Positions 1-13,000 of a DNA stretch of 64,000 bases are shown here, one piece after another; positions within the stretch are counted from its first letter, which is position 1, and every line of letters begins with the position of its first letter. Origin of the DNA: Rhynchonema sp. JSB1_4 (lineage: Eukaryota; Nematoda; Chromadorea; Monhysterida; Xyalidae). The translations under genes were made by a program, and so were the position numbers. The notes beneath the pieces are model-generated. The model was given only the letters and a program-made list of their open reading frames with translations, had not been told where the DNA came from and did no database searches. The DNA is taken from positions 42,461-106,460 of the forward strand of contig JASAMV010003697.1 of assembly GCA_030248065.1 (NCBI GenBank), written 5' to 3'.

Positions 1-118
1 GGGTCCGTCCAACGAAGCCGAATTATCCGTAGACCTTTACCCGGGACGCTCTTCTGCACCGATAATTAGGCATCTGGCCCAGAATTCACACACGCACTGA
101 AACGCAGAATAACTTCAG

Positions 119-2658
119 ATATGGCATAGTCGCATTCGTCAGGTGAAGTTCGGCATTGTTCTGTTGAGTTTGTGCGCGTGCTTGCCATCTTTGGGTCAAG
201 AGCTCACGATTGCGTGGCCGGGAAGATACGGCGATGGAAATCACACGGTTAGTTGTGGCAGAAAATGAATTTCGAGGCGAAATCAAACTTGGTAGAATTC
301 CGCTTTCTCTCACCACTTGCATTGCAGAACATCTACTTATCCGGACACGATACTCAACCATGGCAGATGATTGTGACCGGGATCTACACTGTTAGTTTAA
401 ATCTGTCGTTCAGTTGTATAGTAAATTTCTAATTTCGTTGCCTCATGCATTCGTACAGACGCAGGAAAACTCCCGTTCGAAGTCGAAGCAGGCAACAAGC
501 TCAACACACAGTCAACAAGCCACGCAGCTGACACACACAGCTTGTGTGACTGAAACGTTTCAACCGCACACGAGCCAGCTGCGTGGCTTGTTGACTGTGT
601 GTTGAACTTGTTGCCTGCCTCGACTTCGAACGGGAGTTTCCCTGCGTCTGTAAGAATGCATGAGGCAATGAAATTAGAAATTTACCATACTATACATACA
701 TATCTAGTCATACATCGTGTACTACCGGAGAAGTTCGATTAAGCCGCTCCCCGTATTACACGCTACCCGAATAAGCCCACTGGGTGCTTGTTTAGATTCA
801 ATAGATTTTCTTCCGTCCCTGAGCAGAGCGATAAAAGTTTGGACACATTGCACTGTGTTCTACTCTGGCAATACTCAGAGTCTCAAAATGCCTCGAAAGT
901 ACCTTGTCACTTTTGTTTCCACGGCATATGCAGCTAATGCGTTGTACTGATAGGACTTTGTTCATTTATGGCTCAATCGAATTCATGGGCGATTCTGCGC
1001 ATGACAAATCTTCAAATTGCTATTCCGCTCCGTTTACTTGTAGTTTCAAGAGCCCAGTTTTTAATATGACAATCCGTTTTTCTGGACACCTGACCATTCA
1101 AATCGCAAACTGTGAGACTGAACTGCGATAATCACAAACGTTTTTTTGCTAGTATAAGGTTATGCGATCCTTTTGATCAATGATTATATTGATGTTGCGC
1201 ATATGCCTTGTGGTTATAACCATGAAAAGTAAAACGAAACGAAACGAATACAAGGTAGGAGCTTCAAATCCATTTCTTCCCGTGGTTGCAGGTGCAAAGA
1301 AGCGTCAGAAAGTGGCCGTCAAACATCAGGCCAGCAGCGACGCATGTGCCAGCATTTAGTCCATCTATCATGCCCAGAATCGCACCAAGATGCGATGGTG
1401 CCATAAATGAACAAATTTCAACCACAACAGCATTAGATGATTAGTGACGTGAAAACAAAAGTGACAGGGGTATAGTACTTTTGACACTCCGTTCACGTGT
1501 GACACCTCATTTATCCAAGGTGATTGCGACTACGGTAGCTTTGGTTGGGTCTGTGCTGTACGTCATTGTGTTCGAAAAGCTTTCGACACTGTCAATTGGT
1601 CAGGTACGTTTCACGCTCGGATTGTTGATGTCAAAGTATGATACAGTGCACTTTCTGCGTCAACGGGGTAAAGCAATCGAGTTTCACTTACTTTCAGCTT
1701 AAAACTGATTACCGCGCTTTACATACGAGTATCGATTTTTTTGGGTTTTTTTTGAAGATTATAACCGATTACAAATTTGGTGCGCGCCTGGTACTTAAGA
1801 TGTAATCAATTTTAGTCTGAAATCGGATGAAAAACGCGCTCTGCTGACGATTGGTGTTGGTTGCACAATGACCATATAATAATCCATCCAAAAATTTTCC
1901 TGAATGGTAAAGCACGTCTCGCTGCAGATCACAAGCATTTTATTTACATTCTTTCCAGAACATTTCTGCCGACATCACGCTCAGAGTGTTCAAGCAGGTT
2001 CACTGTAATATAGCCCGAAATGTTTTGGTGAAAATATATAAATAGAGAACGCTTGTGATCTGCAGCGAGACGTGCCTTACCAGTCAGGAAAATTTTGGAT
2101 GGATTCTTATATACATTCCAATCGGCGTCCAAAAAGTGGAGATTGACGTAAGAACGAAAAAATTTGAGTTTCTTAAACCCAGTATTTAAACAAAAAGTGG
2201 TCAATAAAAGTTTAAACTTTAACTATAGCTTATTGCACCTATGTACGTTCGTGACACAAAACCTAACGTCGCTCGCTGCAGACATCAATCAACAACAACG
2301 ACGATAAAACCGATGGAATTCGCCTGAGCCTGATTGGTGTCGTGATGACGATTCCATGCTTTAACATGCTGGTGTTTTGGATTCATCAAGTGATGCAACT
2401 TTTTATACAAGCCTATTTTCATGTCCGTTTGTCCTAAATCTATGCGTGCGCTTTCAGATTTTCTTTGGACGCAGCTTCGACTGGTACTTTTCATTCGTGT
2501 ACACCATCAACACCACCATTCAATACACGGCCAATCCATACGTGGTGACCGCGTTGTCGAAGGACGCCCGACAGGGATGGAAACGATGGTATCAGAAGTT
2601 GCGAGGCCCGAAGACCACAAATGTCGTGCACGTCGCGCCGTTCGCTCCTCCGTCGTAA
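119..2658 (+). CDS. Serpentine 7TM receptor, copy A (3' exons only)
   Basis: Five phase-0 exons can be joined: 119-247, 328-390, 1520-1603, 2282-2389 and 2458-2658, ending in TAA at 2656-2658 that overlaps an AATAAA signal. They encode a region around TM4 (VKFGIVLLSLCACLPSL), a glycosylatable loop (DGNHT), TM5 (VIATTVALVGSVLYVIVF), TM6 (LSLIGVVMTIPCFNMLVFW) and TM7 with NPYVVTALSKDAR, followed by a short cytoplasmic tail. Exon sizes match the inverted paralogue at 19799-23598 (129, 63 and 84 bp identical; 108 versus 117 and 201 versus 195), so this is the same gene type. TM1-TM3 would lie left of the window. The protein should be a plasma-membrane chemoreceptor-type GPCR; its family placement near nematode Srv/Srg receptors is inferred from general features. 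Introns contain foldback elements (421-685 and 1866-2116). No frame damage is visible, so it may be functional if the 5' part exists. Confidence 0.72.
421..685. repeat. Foldback element, ~110-bp arms
   Basis: The left arm (from GTAAATTTCTAATTTC through GACTGTGTGTTG in complement) is matched by the right arm ending GAAATTAGAAATTTAC. The unpaired centre holds TGAAACGTTTCA. It lies in an intron of the copy A receptor, about 30 bp after the 5' splice site. A second, interrupted copy is at about 35742-36668. Confidence 0.85.
1072..1250 (+). repeat. Dispersed repeat R1 (copy 1)
   Basis: About 175 bp running from TTTTTCTGGACACCTGA to CCATGAAAAGTAAAACGAA. It is repeated with high identity at about 63638-63806 in the same orientation. 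A 3' fragment starting near GCATATGCCTTGTGG is at 8769-8821. No coding potential seen. Confidence 0.8.
1866..2116. repeat. Foldback element, ~75-bp arms
   Basis: The arms pair GCACAATGACCATATAA through CAGATCACAAGC with GCTTGTGATCTGCAGCGAG through GGATTCTTATATACATTCC. The loop contains GAACATTTC and GAAATGTTTTG. The outer end resembles the GGTCGCACAATGAC terminus of the element at 37150-37425. It lies in an intron of receptor copy A. Confidence 0.75.
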
Positions 2659-4735
2659 TAAAGCCATGATAGTATAAATGGATTGATTTTCAACCACATA
2701 AATTTATGTTAATTTATATTTCACTGCGAGGATGTTCTCTGTGGAGTTGAAGACTGGCAATGACTCACGAACTGTTTTTAGCTCACTGGAACTATTCGAT
2801 CAAGTTTTTATCTGTACGAGTTATTATTTTTCCCATCTTGGGTTTCAGTTGATTGTTATTTCTCACAACACTGACTGCTCTGATGCTAACTGCTCATTTT
2901 GCGCTTTTCCTGTCGAGTATTAATCTGCATCAATTTCCGACGTAGCTTGATTGATCTTGTTTACTCGTAATTTTTGCATAATCCCTTTTTAATGCTTGTT
3001 TCATTTTTTCCTATGACTTGCGCTTTCTGCTTGGTCAGGCATCAAAAAACATTTTATACAGTTGTTCATCGCTCCAAATTCCCTTGACCACATCAAACTT
3101 GTTGATCGGATCTGATCGAATGTGATCTCCCTTGGTCACGTGACTTCCTTCAATTAAGGATATTAAGAAATTTAATGATCCCACTAGTTACGTCCAGCGT
3201 GATAAATGTTCCTCGACGAAAAATGAATAACTAAGCTGGCCGAAGATAGTGGCTCCAAGCGCTGCCAAGACAAGTCACATCATTTCACATTCGATCTCTA
3301 AGCTTGACATCGGCTAATTTCGAATGACAAACGTTTTGTGATATCTTTGTTTGTGAAGTCCCCCCCCCGTGTGATGTATTGTTAGCATTACCGCCAATCC
3401 ACGAGCGGTCAAGTTCCACTACATTATGTCACCGCTACTACTTACTATTTTTGTTAGCCAAGGATGTTAACTCTGTACTGAGTGACTCTGTGCTCATAAA
3501 GCTTGTCTTGTGAAACTGTACCACTGATTGTATACGCGCACGTTCGCTGCATCGGAATTTAATTCAGCGTTTAATAACGTATAGTCCGTCCACCAGCTCA
3601 TGGCACTTTGTGTTGCTGCTGGCTGGTTTGTTCCCTTCCTCCACGTTCTAATGAAAGAGAAATTGAGTGTGACCGATTTTGCAAGGAAACTAAAAAAAAT
3701 AAAATGTGTTGCAAAAGATTGAATTCGATCATTTTTTCAATTAAATTAATTTAAAATCGATAAAACACGTGGATTTCATAAAAAAACCACAATTTAGGAG
3801 CGAAAATAATTTTTTCGGAAACACTCAATTTTTCTTTCATTAGAACGTGGAGGAATGGAGCAAGTCCGCCAGCAGCATCACAAAGTGCCATGAGCTGATG
3901 GACGGACTATACCATTTGATAGCGTATAGTACAGCCACGAACTCATGAGACGACTTTTTTGAAATTGGCTTGGGCGGATCCAATAATGTTCCGGTTCCAC
4001 GTATTTCGGAAATGAAAGAAAAAGAAACGCACGTATTTTTTTAAAACACGCTCTCCACCTCGGTGCGTAAGTTCCCTTTTGACTCCCAAAACATTTGTGT
4101 ATTGAACAACGTTGCTGTTCGCGTCAGCACGCAACAAATTGACGTCAGCCAGCTGGAAGTTGTCATCATGTCTCTCATCCCGATCTCTTTCTTTTGTTTG
4201 CGAAAACACGTGTAACCGGTGCATTTTTTAATCTGGCCAAGCAAGCTTTAAAAAAAGTCGTCTCATGAGCTGGTGGTTGGACTATACATAAATCTACATC
4301 TCTCAAAACTCTTGTTATTCTTCAATCTGTTTTACACGTTGGTTATGCCATGGGCAATCTGCGAAACTGTTCAACAAAATAATGTTGTTTCAGAACTTCA
4401 TATTTAGTCAATCTGATTTATTGTCTTTCTTGTGCCGTACATTGTTAATGTCAGACGTATCCTGAACCTTGAACTATAATTTTTTTGTTTGCCTCATTAT
4501 TTCTACACAGTAGTCTGCATCATTTTGCTGACGTGCGTGACTTGGTCATTCTATGTAGTTACGATTACGTATTTTTAACACCGGGGCCATAGCCGAGTCA
4601 TTCTGTTGGATCATTTACTATTTATTTTATTTTACTTATTTTATTTTGCATTGACCTTGTACTGGAGGGGCAAAAGCAATCAATTCAAATTTATGATCAA
4701 GGTTCTTAACACACGGCCCCACTGGGTCTCACCAG
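2659..4735. repeat. Intergenic; two foldbacks with TATAGTCC ends
   Basis: I see no gene here. A foldback at about 3580-3915 has arms reading TATAGTCCGTCCACCAGCTC through CTAATGAAAGAGAAATTGAGT and the complement. A second inverted pair (ACTCATGAGACGAC and GTCGTCTCATGAG, outer ends TATAGT/ACTATA) spans about 3925-4290. A related single arm is at about 30745-30830. Bases 4550-4735 are an inverted copy of about 19471-19655. Confidence 0.65.
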
Positions 4736-5345
4736 CAGGGTTGGGTTAAAAAAATTTTATTATTTTAAAATCGAACTTTTTTAAAAAAAACTATTTAAAA
4801 TTTTTTAAAACTTTTTTTAAAAATCACTTTTTTTTAAAAATCACTTCTTTTATTCCGGGCCCCCAAAAAAATGGTTTCGTGAAGAATGAAATTTCTGAAA
4901 TCATGTTAGTTAGGTATGTTTTGAGGGACACTAAAGAGAACTTTTCCACTGAATTGCATGTTTAAGTCAATCACCTGCGATCTAATCCCTTTGGTCATGA
5001 CTTGAAAACCTCGAAGGTAACTCTGTGGGTATACATACTGCATATGACAAAAGGAAGACCAACCTTCTGTTTGTGAATTTGGGGATAAATTTGAAGAGAG
5101 ATAAAGACTTACACCATACTTACCTTGTGTTACAAAAGCAACAAATAACTAATCCACACAACTGCAAACTGGCGAGCAACGTGGAGTCTGTCCACAGCTT
5201 ACGACACGCTCAATAACTGTGTACAGAATACGGCATGGGGGTGCCCTGTATTATACTAGATGCAGCTGTCGTTGGGATGTCTGGGAACTGTATGAGTCCA
5301 TCACAACACCATTTCAAACTGAAATATAAGCGCCGCAGGCAACAT
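4736..5345 (+). mobile_element. Truncated hAT-like MITE (copy 1)
   Basis: It starts with the terminal motif CAGGGTTGGG and an A/T-rich arm, then carries an interior shared with the complete element at 56063-56822 (for example AAATATAAGCGCCGCAGGC). It stops at the middle of that element, so one end is missing. The inverted partner at about 18900-19470 has the same flank (CTCACCAG), showing that insertion came before the inverted duplication. Confidence 0.7.
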
Positions 5346-7076
5346 TGAGGTAATTAGAGAGAGAATTTGTCGCCCGAGCAACGAACCCATCTTTTTTTTC
5401 GGAGCTGCGTGCAAAATATTGTTTCTGGCGACACACCTTTGCAGCTACTGTAAACCATCAGAATGAAATGGTCCCATGATGTACAATGATATTGAATGAC
5501 AATATTACGGCTGTAAAATTAACCCCGCGGTAGCAGTGAATGTTTGCAAAGCATGGTTCTGTTAGCAATTGTGAGCTTGCTGATTGTGCTGCAAAGTTCA
5601 ATCCTCCACATATTGCTAAATAGCATCAGCGACAGCGACTTGATAAAGTCTAATTTGCAAGATTATACAGTACATTCACAGGTGTGAATAGTCCGCTGGT
5701 GTGCAAAAGAAAGGAGTAAACGTTCAAAACAAGCAAACTGTGGCCTATGCTGCAACAAGAAAGGAGGAAACTCAAAATGGACAGAATATCAACATGGCCG
5801 TTCAGATACGAAGGAGTAATAAGGGGACGTGTATTAGCTGAGAAAACTGGAATGGCTTCATAAAACAAAAGCGACAAAAATTACATAAAATGAAAATAAT
5901 TGTATAAAAACGCTTATACTCCGCTTAACACAACAACCGCGACTAAATAGTACAGTACCGCCTAGATACAGTCGATTACGTACCGAATCACATAAAAGAG
6001 TAGTACTTTATTTCGTTGCAGACACGAAAAGAGTAAACATCATCAACAGCTCGAGGCAAGACAGTAACGATGAATACCTAGAAATTTACAATTTAGCCGG
6101 CACAAATGATATAAAGGGTTAGAGTACATTTGCATGAATATAATAATGCATAATCTTATAATAATGACAATATTACACAACGGACACACACAATAATATT
6201 TACGCGTCACACCACAACACGATCTGAACATTGTGCAATTTAGACTTTTCTTTCACATACAGAACACCTTCATCGCTGAACACCCATTCACAAAATTTCG
6301 AAAATTTGGACACAACAATATCAGCAGGCAAACAATTGTACACATCGGACATCAATACGAGGTGATGAGGACAAGACAGAATATTTGCATCTGGGTACCA
6401 TAACAGCACGGGAATGATCGGAACGAGAACTTTTGCGATTTGACACAGTAATTTTCAGTACAATAGAGCCAACAGGAAAATGACGGAGACCACAGACGTA
6501 CATGTGCATCAATTTCATACGCCTAGAGAAAACAATTGATCTGATAACACGAACACCAAACAAATCAAGAAGGGATTAATTGAAAAAGAACATTGGAGTT
6601 GCATAAAAAAGTTCAGCTTTCGTAGAAAGCATATTATTCGAGTGATAATAACACAATTGAAATGATTGTCGATCACAGTAAAAATGAAAGTAGGACGCCC
6701 CCCAGAATATAGCCCCCGCCCCGGAATAGCCCCCCAGATGGTGGCCGTGAATTAATGTGCCCCGGGAATAGAGCCTCCTAAAGAAAATCTCCCATTGAGG
6801 TGACCATAGGATTGCTGCTATGTATATTACACGGGTTGCATACAACATTTGTCACCCGATTAGATGATTAAATTCCCCCTATGTTGATGAATATGCTCGA
6901 ATGTATGCGATTATGAGAGAATAAGCGCCTGTCGAACGCACTTCTTGGAACACTTTCTCAGATCTGGATCAGCGAACAACAGAGCGTCCCCACAGCTCTC
7001 AACATTGGGTCAGCGAAATTAAATAGGGCCCCTGTATTTAGGTTTTTACTGTAAACATGCTCTCCTGGACCCCGAT
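5346..7076. other. Intergenic, no gene seen
   Basis: AT-rich sequence without a convincing exon. Bases 5346-5480 (GTAATTAGAGAGAGAATTTG to TTGCAGCTAC) are an inverted copy of about 23905-24040. Around 6690-6790 there is a run of short motifs of the form AATAG(A)GCCCC, possibly a decayed element. Confidence 0.5.
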
Positions 7077-10000
7077 TCATTGTAACGTCTGGTACATGGC
7101 ACCTGGATGTGCAACAAAGCTCAGACAAAAGTGGGTGGCGTGCGCCCAGTGCAGGCGACAGGTGGCGTTGTAGGTGAAGAAGGTGTACGTGGCGCACCAC
7201 GATTCCCGCGCACACAACATCATGCAATCACCCTGTCGATTGGCTGTTTTGTCCGCTCCGATCTCCGTGCCCACTCCCATTTGGTCCCTTCTGCCTTGAT
7301 AGTGACAATCTAAAAGTTATGCGACTGTTTTTTAGAAACATTGGACATGTTGTTTTTTTAAATAAATATCTCACTCAGACTAGCACAAGTCGGATAGCCC
7401 ACTGGCGGGGCGGCTGGCAGGTAGTCGCAAACTGAAATAAATAAAGCATGTTGGCAGGCAATGACAACCAGTCAACGTACATACAGTACCACCAATGCAA
7501 AGTGTATAACGTTGGCCTGTTCGTCGGCGACTAGGTGTGATCATGAACATGTTAGGTACAGGCAAGCAGCAGCTGTTAAAGAGTCTCCGTCGTATTTTAC
7601 CTCCAAAATGCTCAAAATCGCTTGCTGGCGCAAGCATAACCCCCAAAATGACCATTTTTTGCGCTTTCAACACCGATTTTGCTCGATTTTCCTCTAAAAA
7701 ATTGACCTTTTCTGAACAACCCCCCTGGGTATCCGAGATTTTTTATTTTAGGGAGCAACCCGCCTGGTATCTGAGATTTTTCATTTTGGGTATCCGGTAT
7801 CCGAAAATTTTGGATTTTGGGTATCCGGTATCCTGACTTTTTGATTTCCCAACGACACCAAAGCTAATAACAGTTAACGATTATTTATGTATTTGCCTGC
7901 CGTGCCGGACCAGGAAGGCCAGGAAAGTGATCCAACAAACAGCAAAGCAAAGATGGCGCATGCAAATATCGATTGACTCCGTGCTTTTCGCCGGCGGCCA
8001 GTGCCGGACACTTGGCTGCTGCTCGCCTACGCATACATAACACGCTACAGTCCCGCTGCCGGCACACACAGGTCCATGTTGCACTTAGCATTGGTGGTAC
8101 TGTATTTTTTCCAGTCAAATTTTGCCCCAACCTGACACACAATCCCAGCTGGCCAGACTCCAGGTGTTATGCGCGCTGCAAGTCACAGTCTGATCGGCCG
8201 CGTACAACGTCGTTCCTCCGTCAGGGGTCAGGTACTTGGGCGTGTATCCATCGGAGCACTGCACCTGTGCTGTGCTGCCAACAAGGGTGAGCGCGGTGGA
8301 GGAGTACTCATTCGCGTACAAAACAACTGCGGTGCCAGTGACTGTGATTGATCTCGCGCACGCTGCAATCGGCGTGCATTCACGCTATTAATATAACCGT
8401 GTCAAGCATTTGGCATCTGTTTTCTGACGGTATGGTGAACTAACCGGACACGCAATTCCAGGTAGTTTGATTCCACGTGTTGCCCGCATTGCAATTCACC
8501 GACACTGCAGCGGCATAGTGCAGTGTGTTGTCAGTCAGGTATTTGTTCGTGTATCTGCAGAGAACGTAATGTATTCCCAACGACCAAAGCAGGTTACATT
8601 GCGTTCTTCAGTGCATACTGTATACATACCCGTCACTGCACGACAATTGCACGTCATTGTTGACCAGGGTCATTGTCGACGATCCAGCTTCCTGTGAGTA
8701 CGTGGCTGTTGCCGTGCCGGACACAGTAATCGAACGTGGGCATGCTGAAGCAATATGCTTTATGACTTGTGCATATGCCTTGTGGTTATAACCATGAAAA
8801 GTAAAACGAAACGAAACGAAAGCTAATCAGATGTTCGTCTTTCAGTCGACCCATGCGAAGCATGCCTGCGAAGTAGACGTCCACCGAGCTCACCGTCAAG
8901 ACAATCCATCTGCTGTCCTATTGTCCAAACAGACGTCGATTGACATGTCAGTGTTTGAGCGGTGTTGTAATAGTTGGCGCTGATGTCCGCCGCCAACACC
9001 TGACCACACGCAATGAGTGTGTTTTTTCACAATGTTAGCCAGTAGGTTGCCATCACCACACCAGTGCACAATCGGACGCACCTTGCCAGCACCGATGCCA
9101 GTGCATGTCACCGATGCAGTGTTGCCCTGCGTTGCCACGTTCGATCCGCCGTTGTGCGTGATGCCGGCGGTGCCGACAACCAACGAGCACACTTGACAAT
9201 TCGTACATGATTGGACATGTGTTTTTAACCCCCCCCCAATGTGTCTTGCGCTCACAAACCGATTTCCAAATACCAAACATGAGTGTTGCTGTCCGCCCAG
9301 GGGTTGTTGCGCACATCATTGTTAGTCGTCCAGGCGATTGGCACGCGCAACCGGTCGTTGACAATCACCAGCTCGGTGCTAGAGGTCAGGCCAAGATCGT
9401 CGATCATCAGCAGTTGATTGGTGCCGCTGTTGCAGGTGTATTGTTGCCAATGTTTGGTCGTACCACCACCATAATCATCCATGCATTTTAGACTCTGTAA
9501 ACCCGTTTGATCAGAGGAAAGATTAAGAAACTGAACCGTTCAGAGGTCATCCTAACTAACGTTCATGTTTTTCATCACAAATTTGCCGCCTGCTGCAACG
9601 AATTCCCATATCATATGCTCGCCTCCGGTCCACGGTTCAGCGTAAATCCAGTTCCCGTCATTCACACCAGCTCCTGTTACTGATATTACCTGAACACAAC
9701 TTAGTTTGATCATGGCACTGTACTTTTGCCATACTCACCATAATATACTGCACGTGATTTAAAAGACATTGTTCTTTGTTGGTAATCCCATCGCTTGCAC
9801 AAAGAGTTCTCAGCAATGACTAACGCATGAACTCACCCTTGTGTTATAAGCCACATTGCGGACACGATATTTGATACCCGTAGTGGGCGCTCGTGTTTGC
9901 TTGAAGTGAGCTGCAACAAGAACAAGAATGACTGAGCCGCTTGAGACAACAGGTGACCCCAACAATAACAGAAGCCTTTTTTGATACGGTTGGATCGCGG

Positions 10001-13000
10001 CCGTTGACCAAGATCGAGAGATATATTTTACTTCGATCAGCAGCCCAGGCGATCTGCCACACATGTTTGTAATATGTTGGCATTTTTCTTCAGAATGCGG
10101 TACGCCAGTGATTCGCTTTAGCTGACGGGCTACTGACTGTTCCATGAAGGACCTTTAGTGTGACCTGTTTGGTTGGCAGGTTGCCGGCAACTTAAACCGG
10201 GCAACCGGATATCGCATGCTCTCAGAATCCGGCCTTTCGCAATAAAATGTGACTATATGCGATGAGTGATCACAAAAACATCGTTCAAACAAATTGAAAT
10301 GCGTTTAAATTGTGAGAATTAATTTTTAAAAATTTGCTTTTGGGAACAAACTCGAGCTTGTGCCGACTTACGCTCCCCCTTTTGATCAGGCAACGGCAGA
10401 ACATTTAGTAGGGAATCCAACCAGCTCGTCAACCAACAGCCACGTGTGAAATGTTTCACAAAGGTTTCATCTGTCAGCGAGCTGGTTCTTGTCTCAGTCT
10501 CACTGCCTTTCATGATCAAAAGGGTGAGCGTAAGTCGGCACAAGCTCGCGTTTGTTCCTGAAAGCACCCTTTCAAAGACAAGTTCTGACAGTTTTAACGT
10601 GGTTTGTCTCGTTTGATCGTTGTTTTCGTGACAGTTGGACATAAGCAGTCTAACTGCGTAGTAAAAAAGCAAGCATGAGATATACGGTTTCCCGCTTTAA
10701 AGGCCACCTAACTGGTCTAATGTTGCATGGCCCATTTGTCAAAGCAGTATCGCGGTGCCACATTAGCATCATAAGTATACTCTGATAATACTTTTGAGGG
10801 AAACATTTCAAACGCGTTGCCTGATCCGTAAAGCTCACCTAGCTCGTGCAGCCAGCTGAGTTTCGCAGCATTTCGCAAATCACAACGTTATTCTTGTGTG
10901 TTGAGCAGCTGGCAGTCACGTGACAGCTGCAGCTAATACACGCATAATGCGCTTGGCGGATCAGGCAACGCGTTTAAAAAGTTTCTTCCAAGAGTATTGT
11001 CAGATTCGGGAAAATTTTACCAAATTTGCCCAAAAAATGCGCAAAAACGCGAAAAAATGCAACTTTAATTGACAAGTCGCTTTTGTGACTTGCTTTGCAT
11101 CACTTATGATGGGTGTTTACGCCATTTCGGTGCAATCCAACAGTCTGTGCTTGATATGGACCGATGATTGCTGCCCTATGGTATCAGACACAACAGTTTG
11201 TGGTCGAATAAGATTCACTCATAAACCACACAGAATTGAGAATATAAGCTGCAGAAATACTTGTCGGGTAGCTGAATCAGTCGTATGCAGGGTTGGGCAA
11301 AAAACGTTTTTTTTCAAAAAATCGTTTTTTTTTAAAAACGTTTTTTTTAAAAAAAACGGTTTTTTTAAAACGCCCAGATGACCAAAATATGCCCCCAAAA
11401 AATTGGAAAACGCTCATGTTGGGAAGGAAACGTGGTTAAATGAAGTCATTCTATGTGTTCTGAGGCAAAATAAACAGGTTTCAACCCTTTTCTAGCGAGT
11501 TGCTAAGATCCCATATCAGACCCGCATCGTGGGACCAACTTTGGCCGGGGTCATCACTGAAAGTCAAACTCCGTATATCGACGTATCTCGACAAAGTAAA
11601 AATTGGTCGAAAATTTTTTGAAAAAAATGGGACAAAAAATTGATTTTCCTTGATAATCAGGGTACTTTCCCTGAAAAATCAGGGAAAATCAAGGAAATTC
11701 AGGATTTAAAAAAAAAACGAAAAACGACCCAGGCGTTTTTTTTAAAAAAAAACGTCGTTTTTTTTAAGAAAAAACGCCGTCGTTTTTTTTTTGCCCAACC
11801 CTGGTCGTATGTGACCGACCTGATTGGGTATGACATCAAAGAACCATGTAGGTACATACATTGCATATTGTGTCCCATGTATCACGAGAAGGTATAATAA
11901 CATTATTTGGGGCATCTTAGGTACGAAATACTTGCCCCAAAGGTGATTTTGTGAAGAAAAGTTTTCGACCCTTGAGAAAAAATGACAAAAAATAACCCCC
12001 AAAAAGGCTATTTTTGGACGTTTTATAACATTTTGTTCCCCCGAAAAAATTTAAAAGAAAATTAAAAAAATTTTTGCAAGAACTTTCTTCTAAAAAAGTT
12101 TCTATTAAAAATTTTTTTGCCCAACTCTAGATCGCTGAAGTTTCTAATCAAGATGCATGACATGTCTCTCAGCGTTGATCTGTAGCCGAGATCCAAGCTC
12201 ATCAATAAAATGTTTCCTTTTTTCCTGGGTCACCCAACCCTGGATTCATACAGTCGTAGGGTGCACCGTGGATCCGAAAAAGCACTTACGATACTCGCAG
12301 ATGAACCAAGCCGTATTCCCGCATCCCCAGTCGTTCATGCAGTTATACGTCATTTGCCCACAGTCCTCAACACCTGTGTTTCAAATAATTAGCGTCACAT
12401 GTTGGAACTCCTAATTGCACTTTTTTTAATTCAGGCGTGAAACGTTTGGTTGTTCAAGCGCAGGTATTCCAGATATTACACACATATACTCTGACAATTC
12501 TTTTGGGAGAAACTTTTCAAACGCGTTGCCTGATCCGTAAAGCGCATGATGTGTGCACTGGCTATAGCGGTCACGTGACTTCCGTAGCCAGTGCACGCAT
12601 AATGCGCTTTACGGATCAGGTAACGCGGTTGAAAAGTTTCTCCCAAAATAATTGCCGGAGTATACCTGCTTCGTTTGGTTCCCCGGCACACCACGGAGCG
12701 CCCGACATCGTCAACTCTTTGGCGTTGACATTTTCGTACCAAACCCAGCCGCCAGCAGGTTCGCAGCAATACGGTTGATGTGCTGCCACAATTACAGATC
12801 CGCCGGTCTAAAAGTGTTTGTGCATTGTCCGTTATTTGTCGCGTTGAAATGCAAAACGCGTATTTTCATTTGCTTTTTGAGCAAATTTCTGCACCACCGG
12901 TCGAGGCTTTGCGTTTTTATCTTGCGTATAGCACGTGCTGATAGCTACAGTAGCGTATCCGCAACCAAAATTTTGGGGAGCTGTGGATGAGAACTCATCA

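Noticed and set aside
9260..9910. Ricin-like toxin gene
   Set aside because: Only the beta-trefoil lectin fold is suggested; no rRNA N-glycosidase region is present anywhere in the gene.
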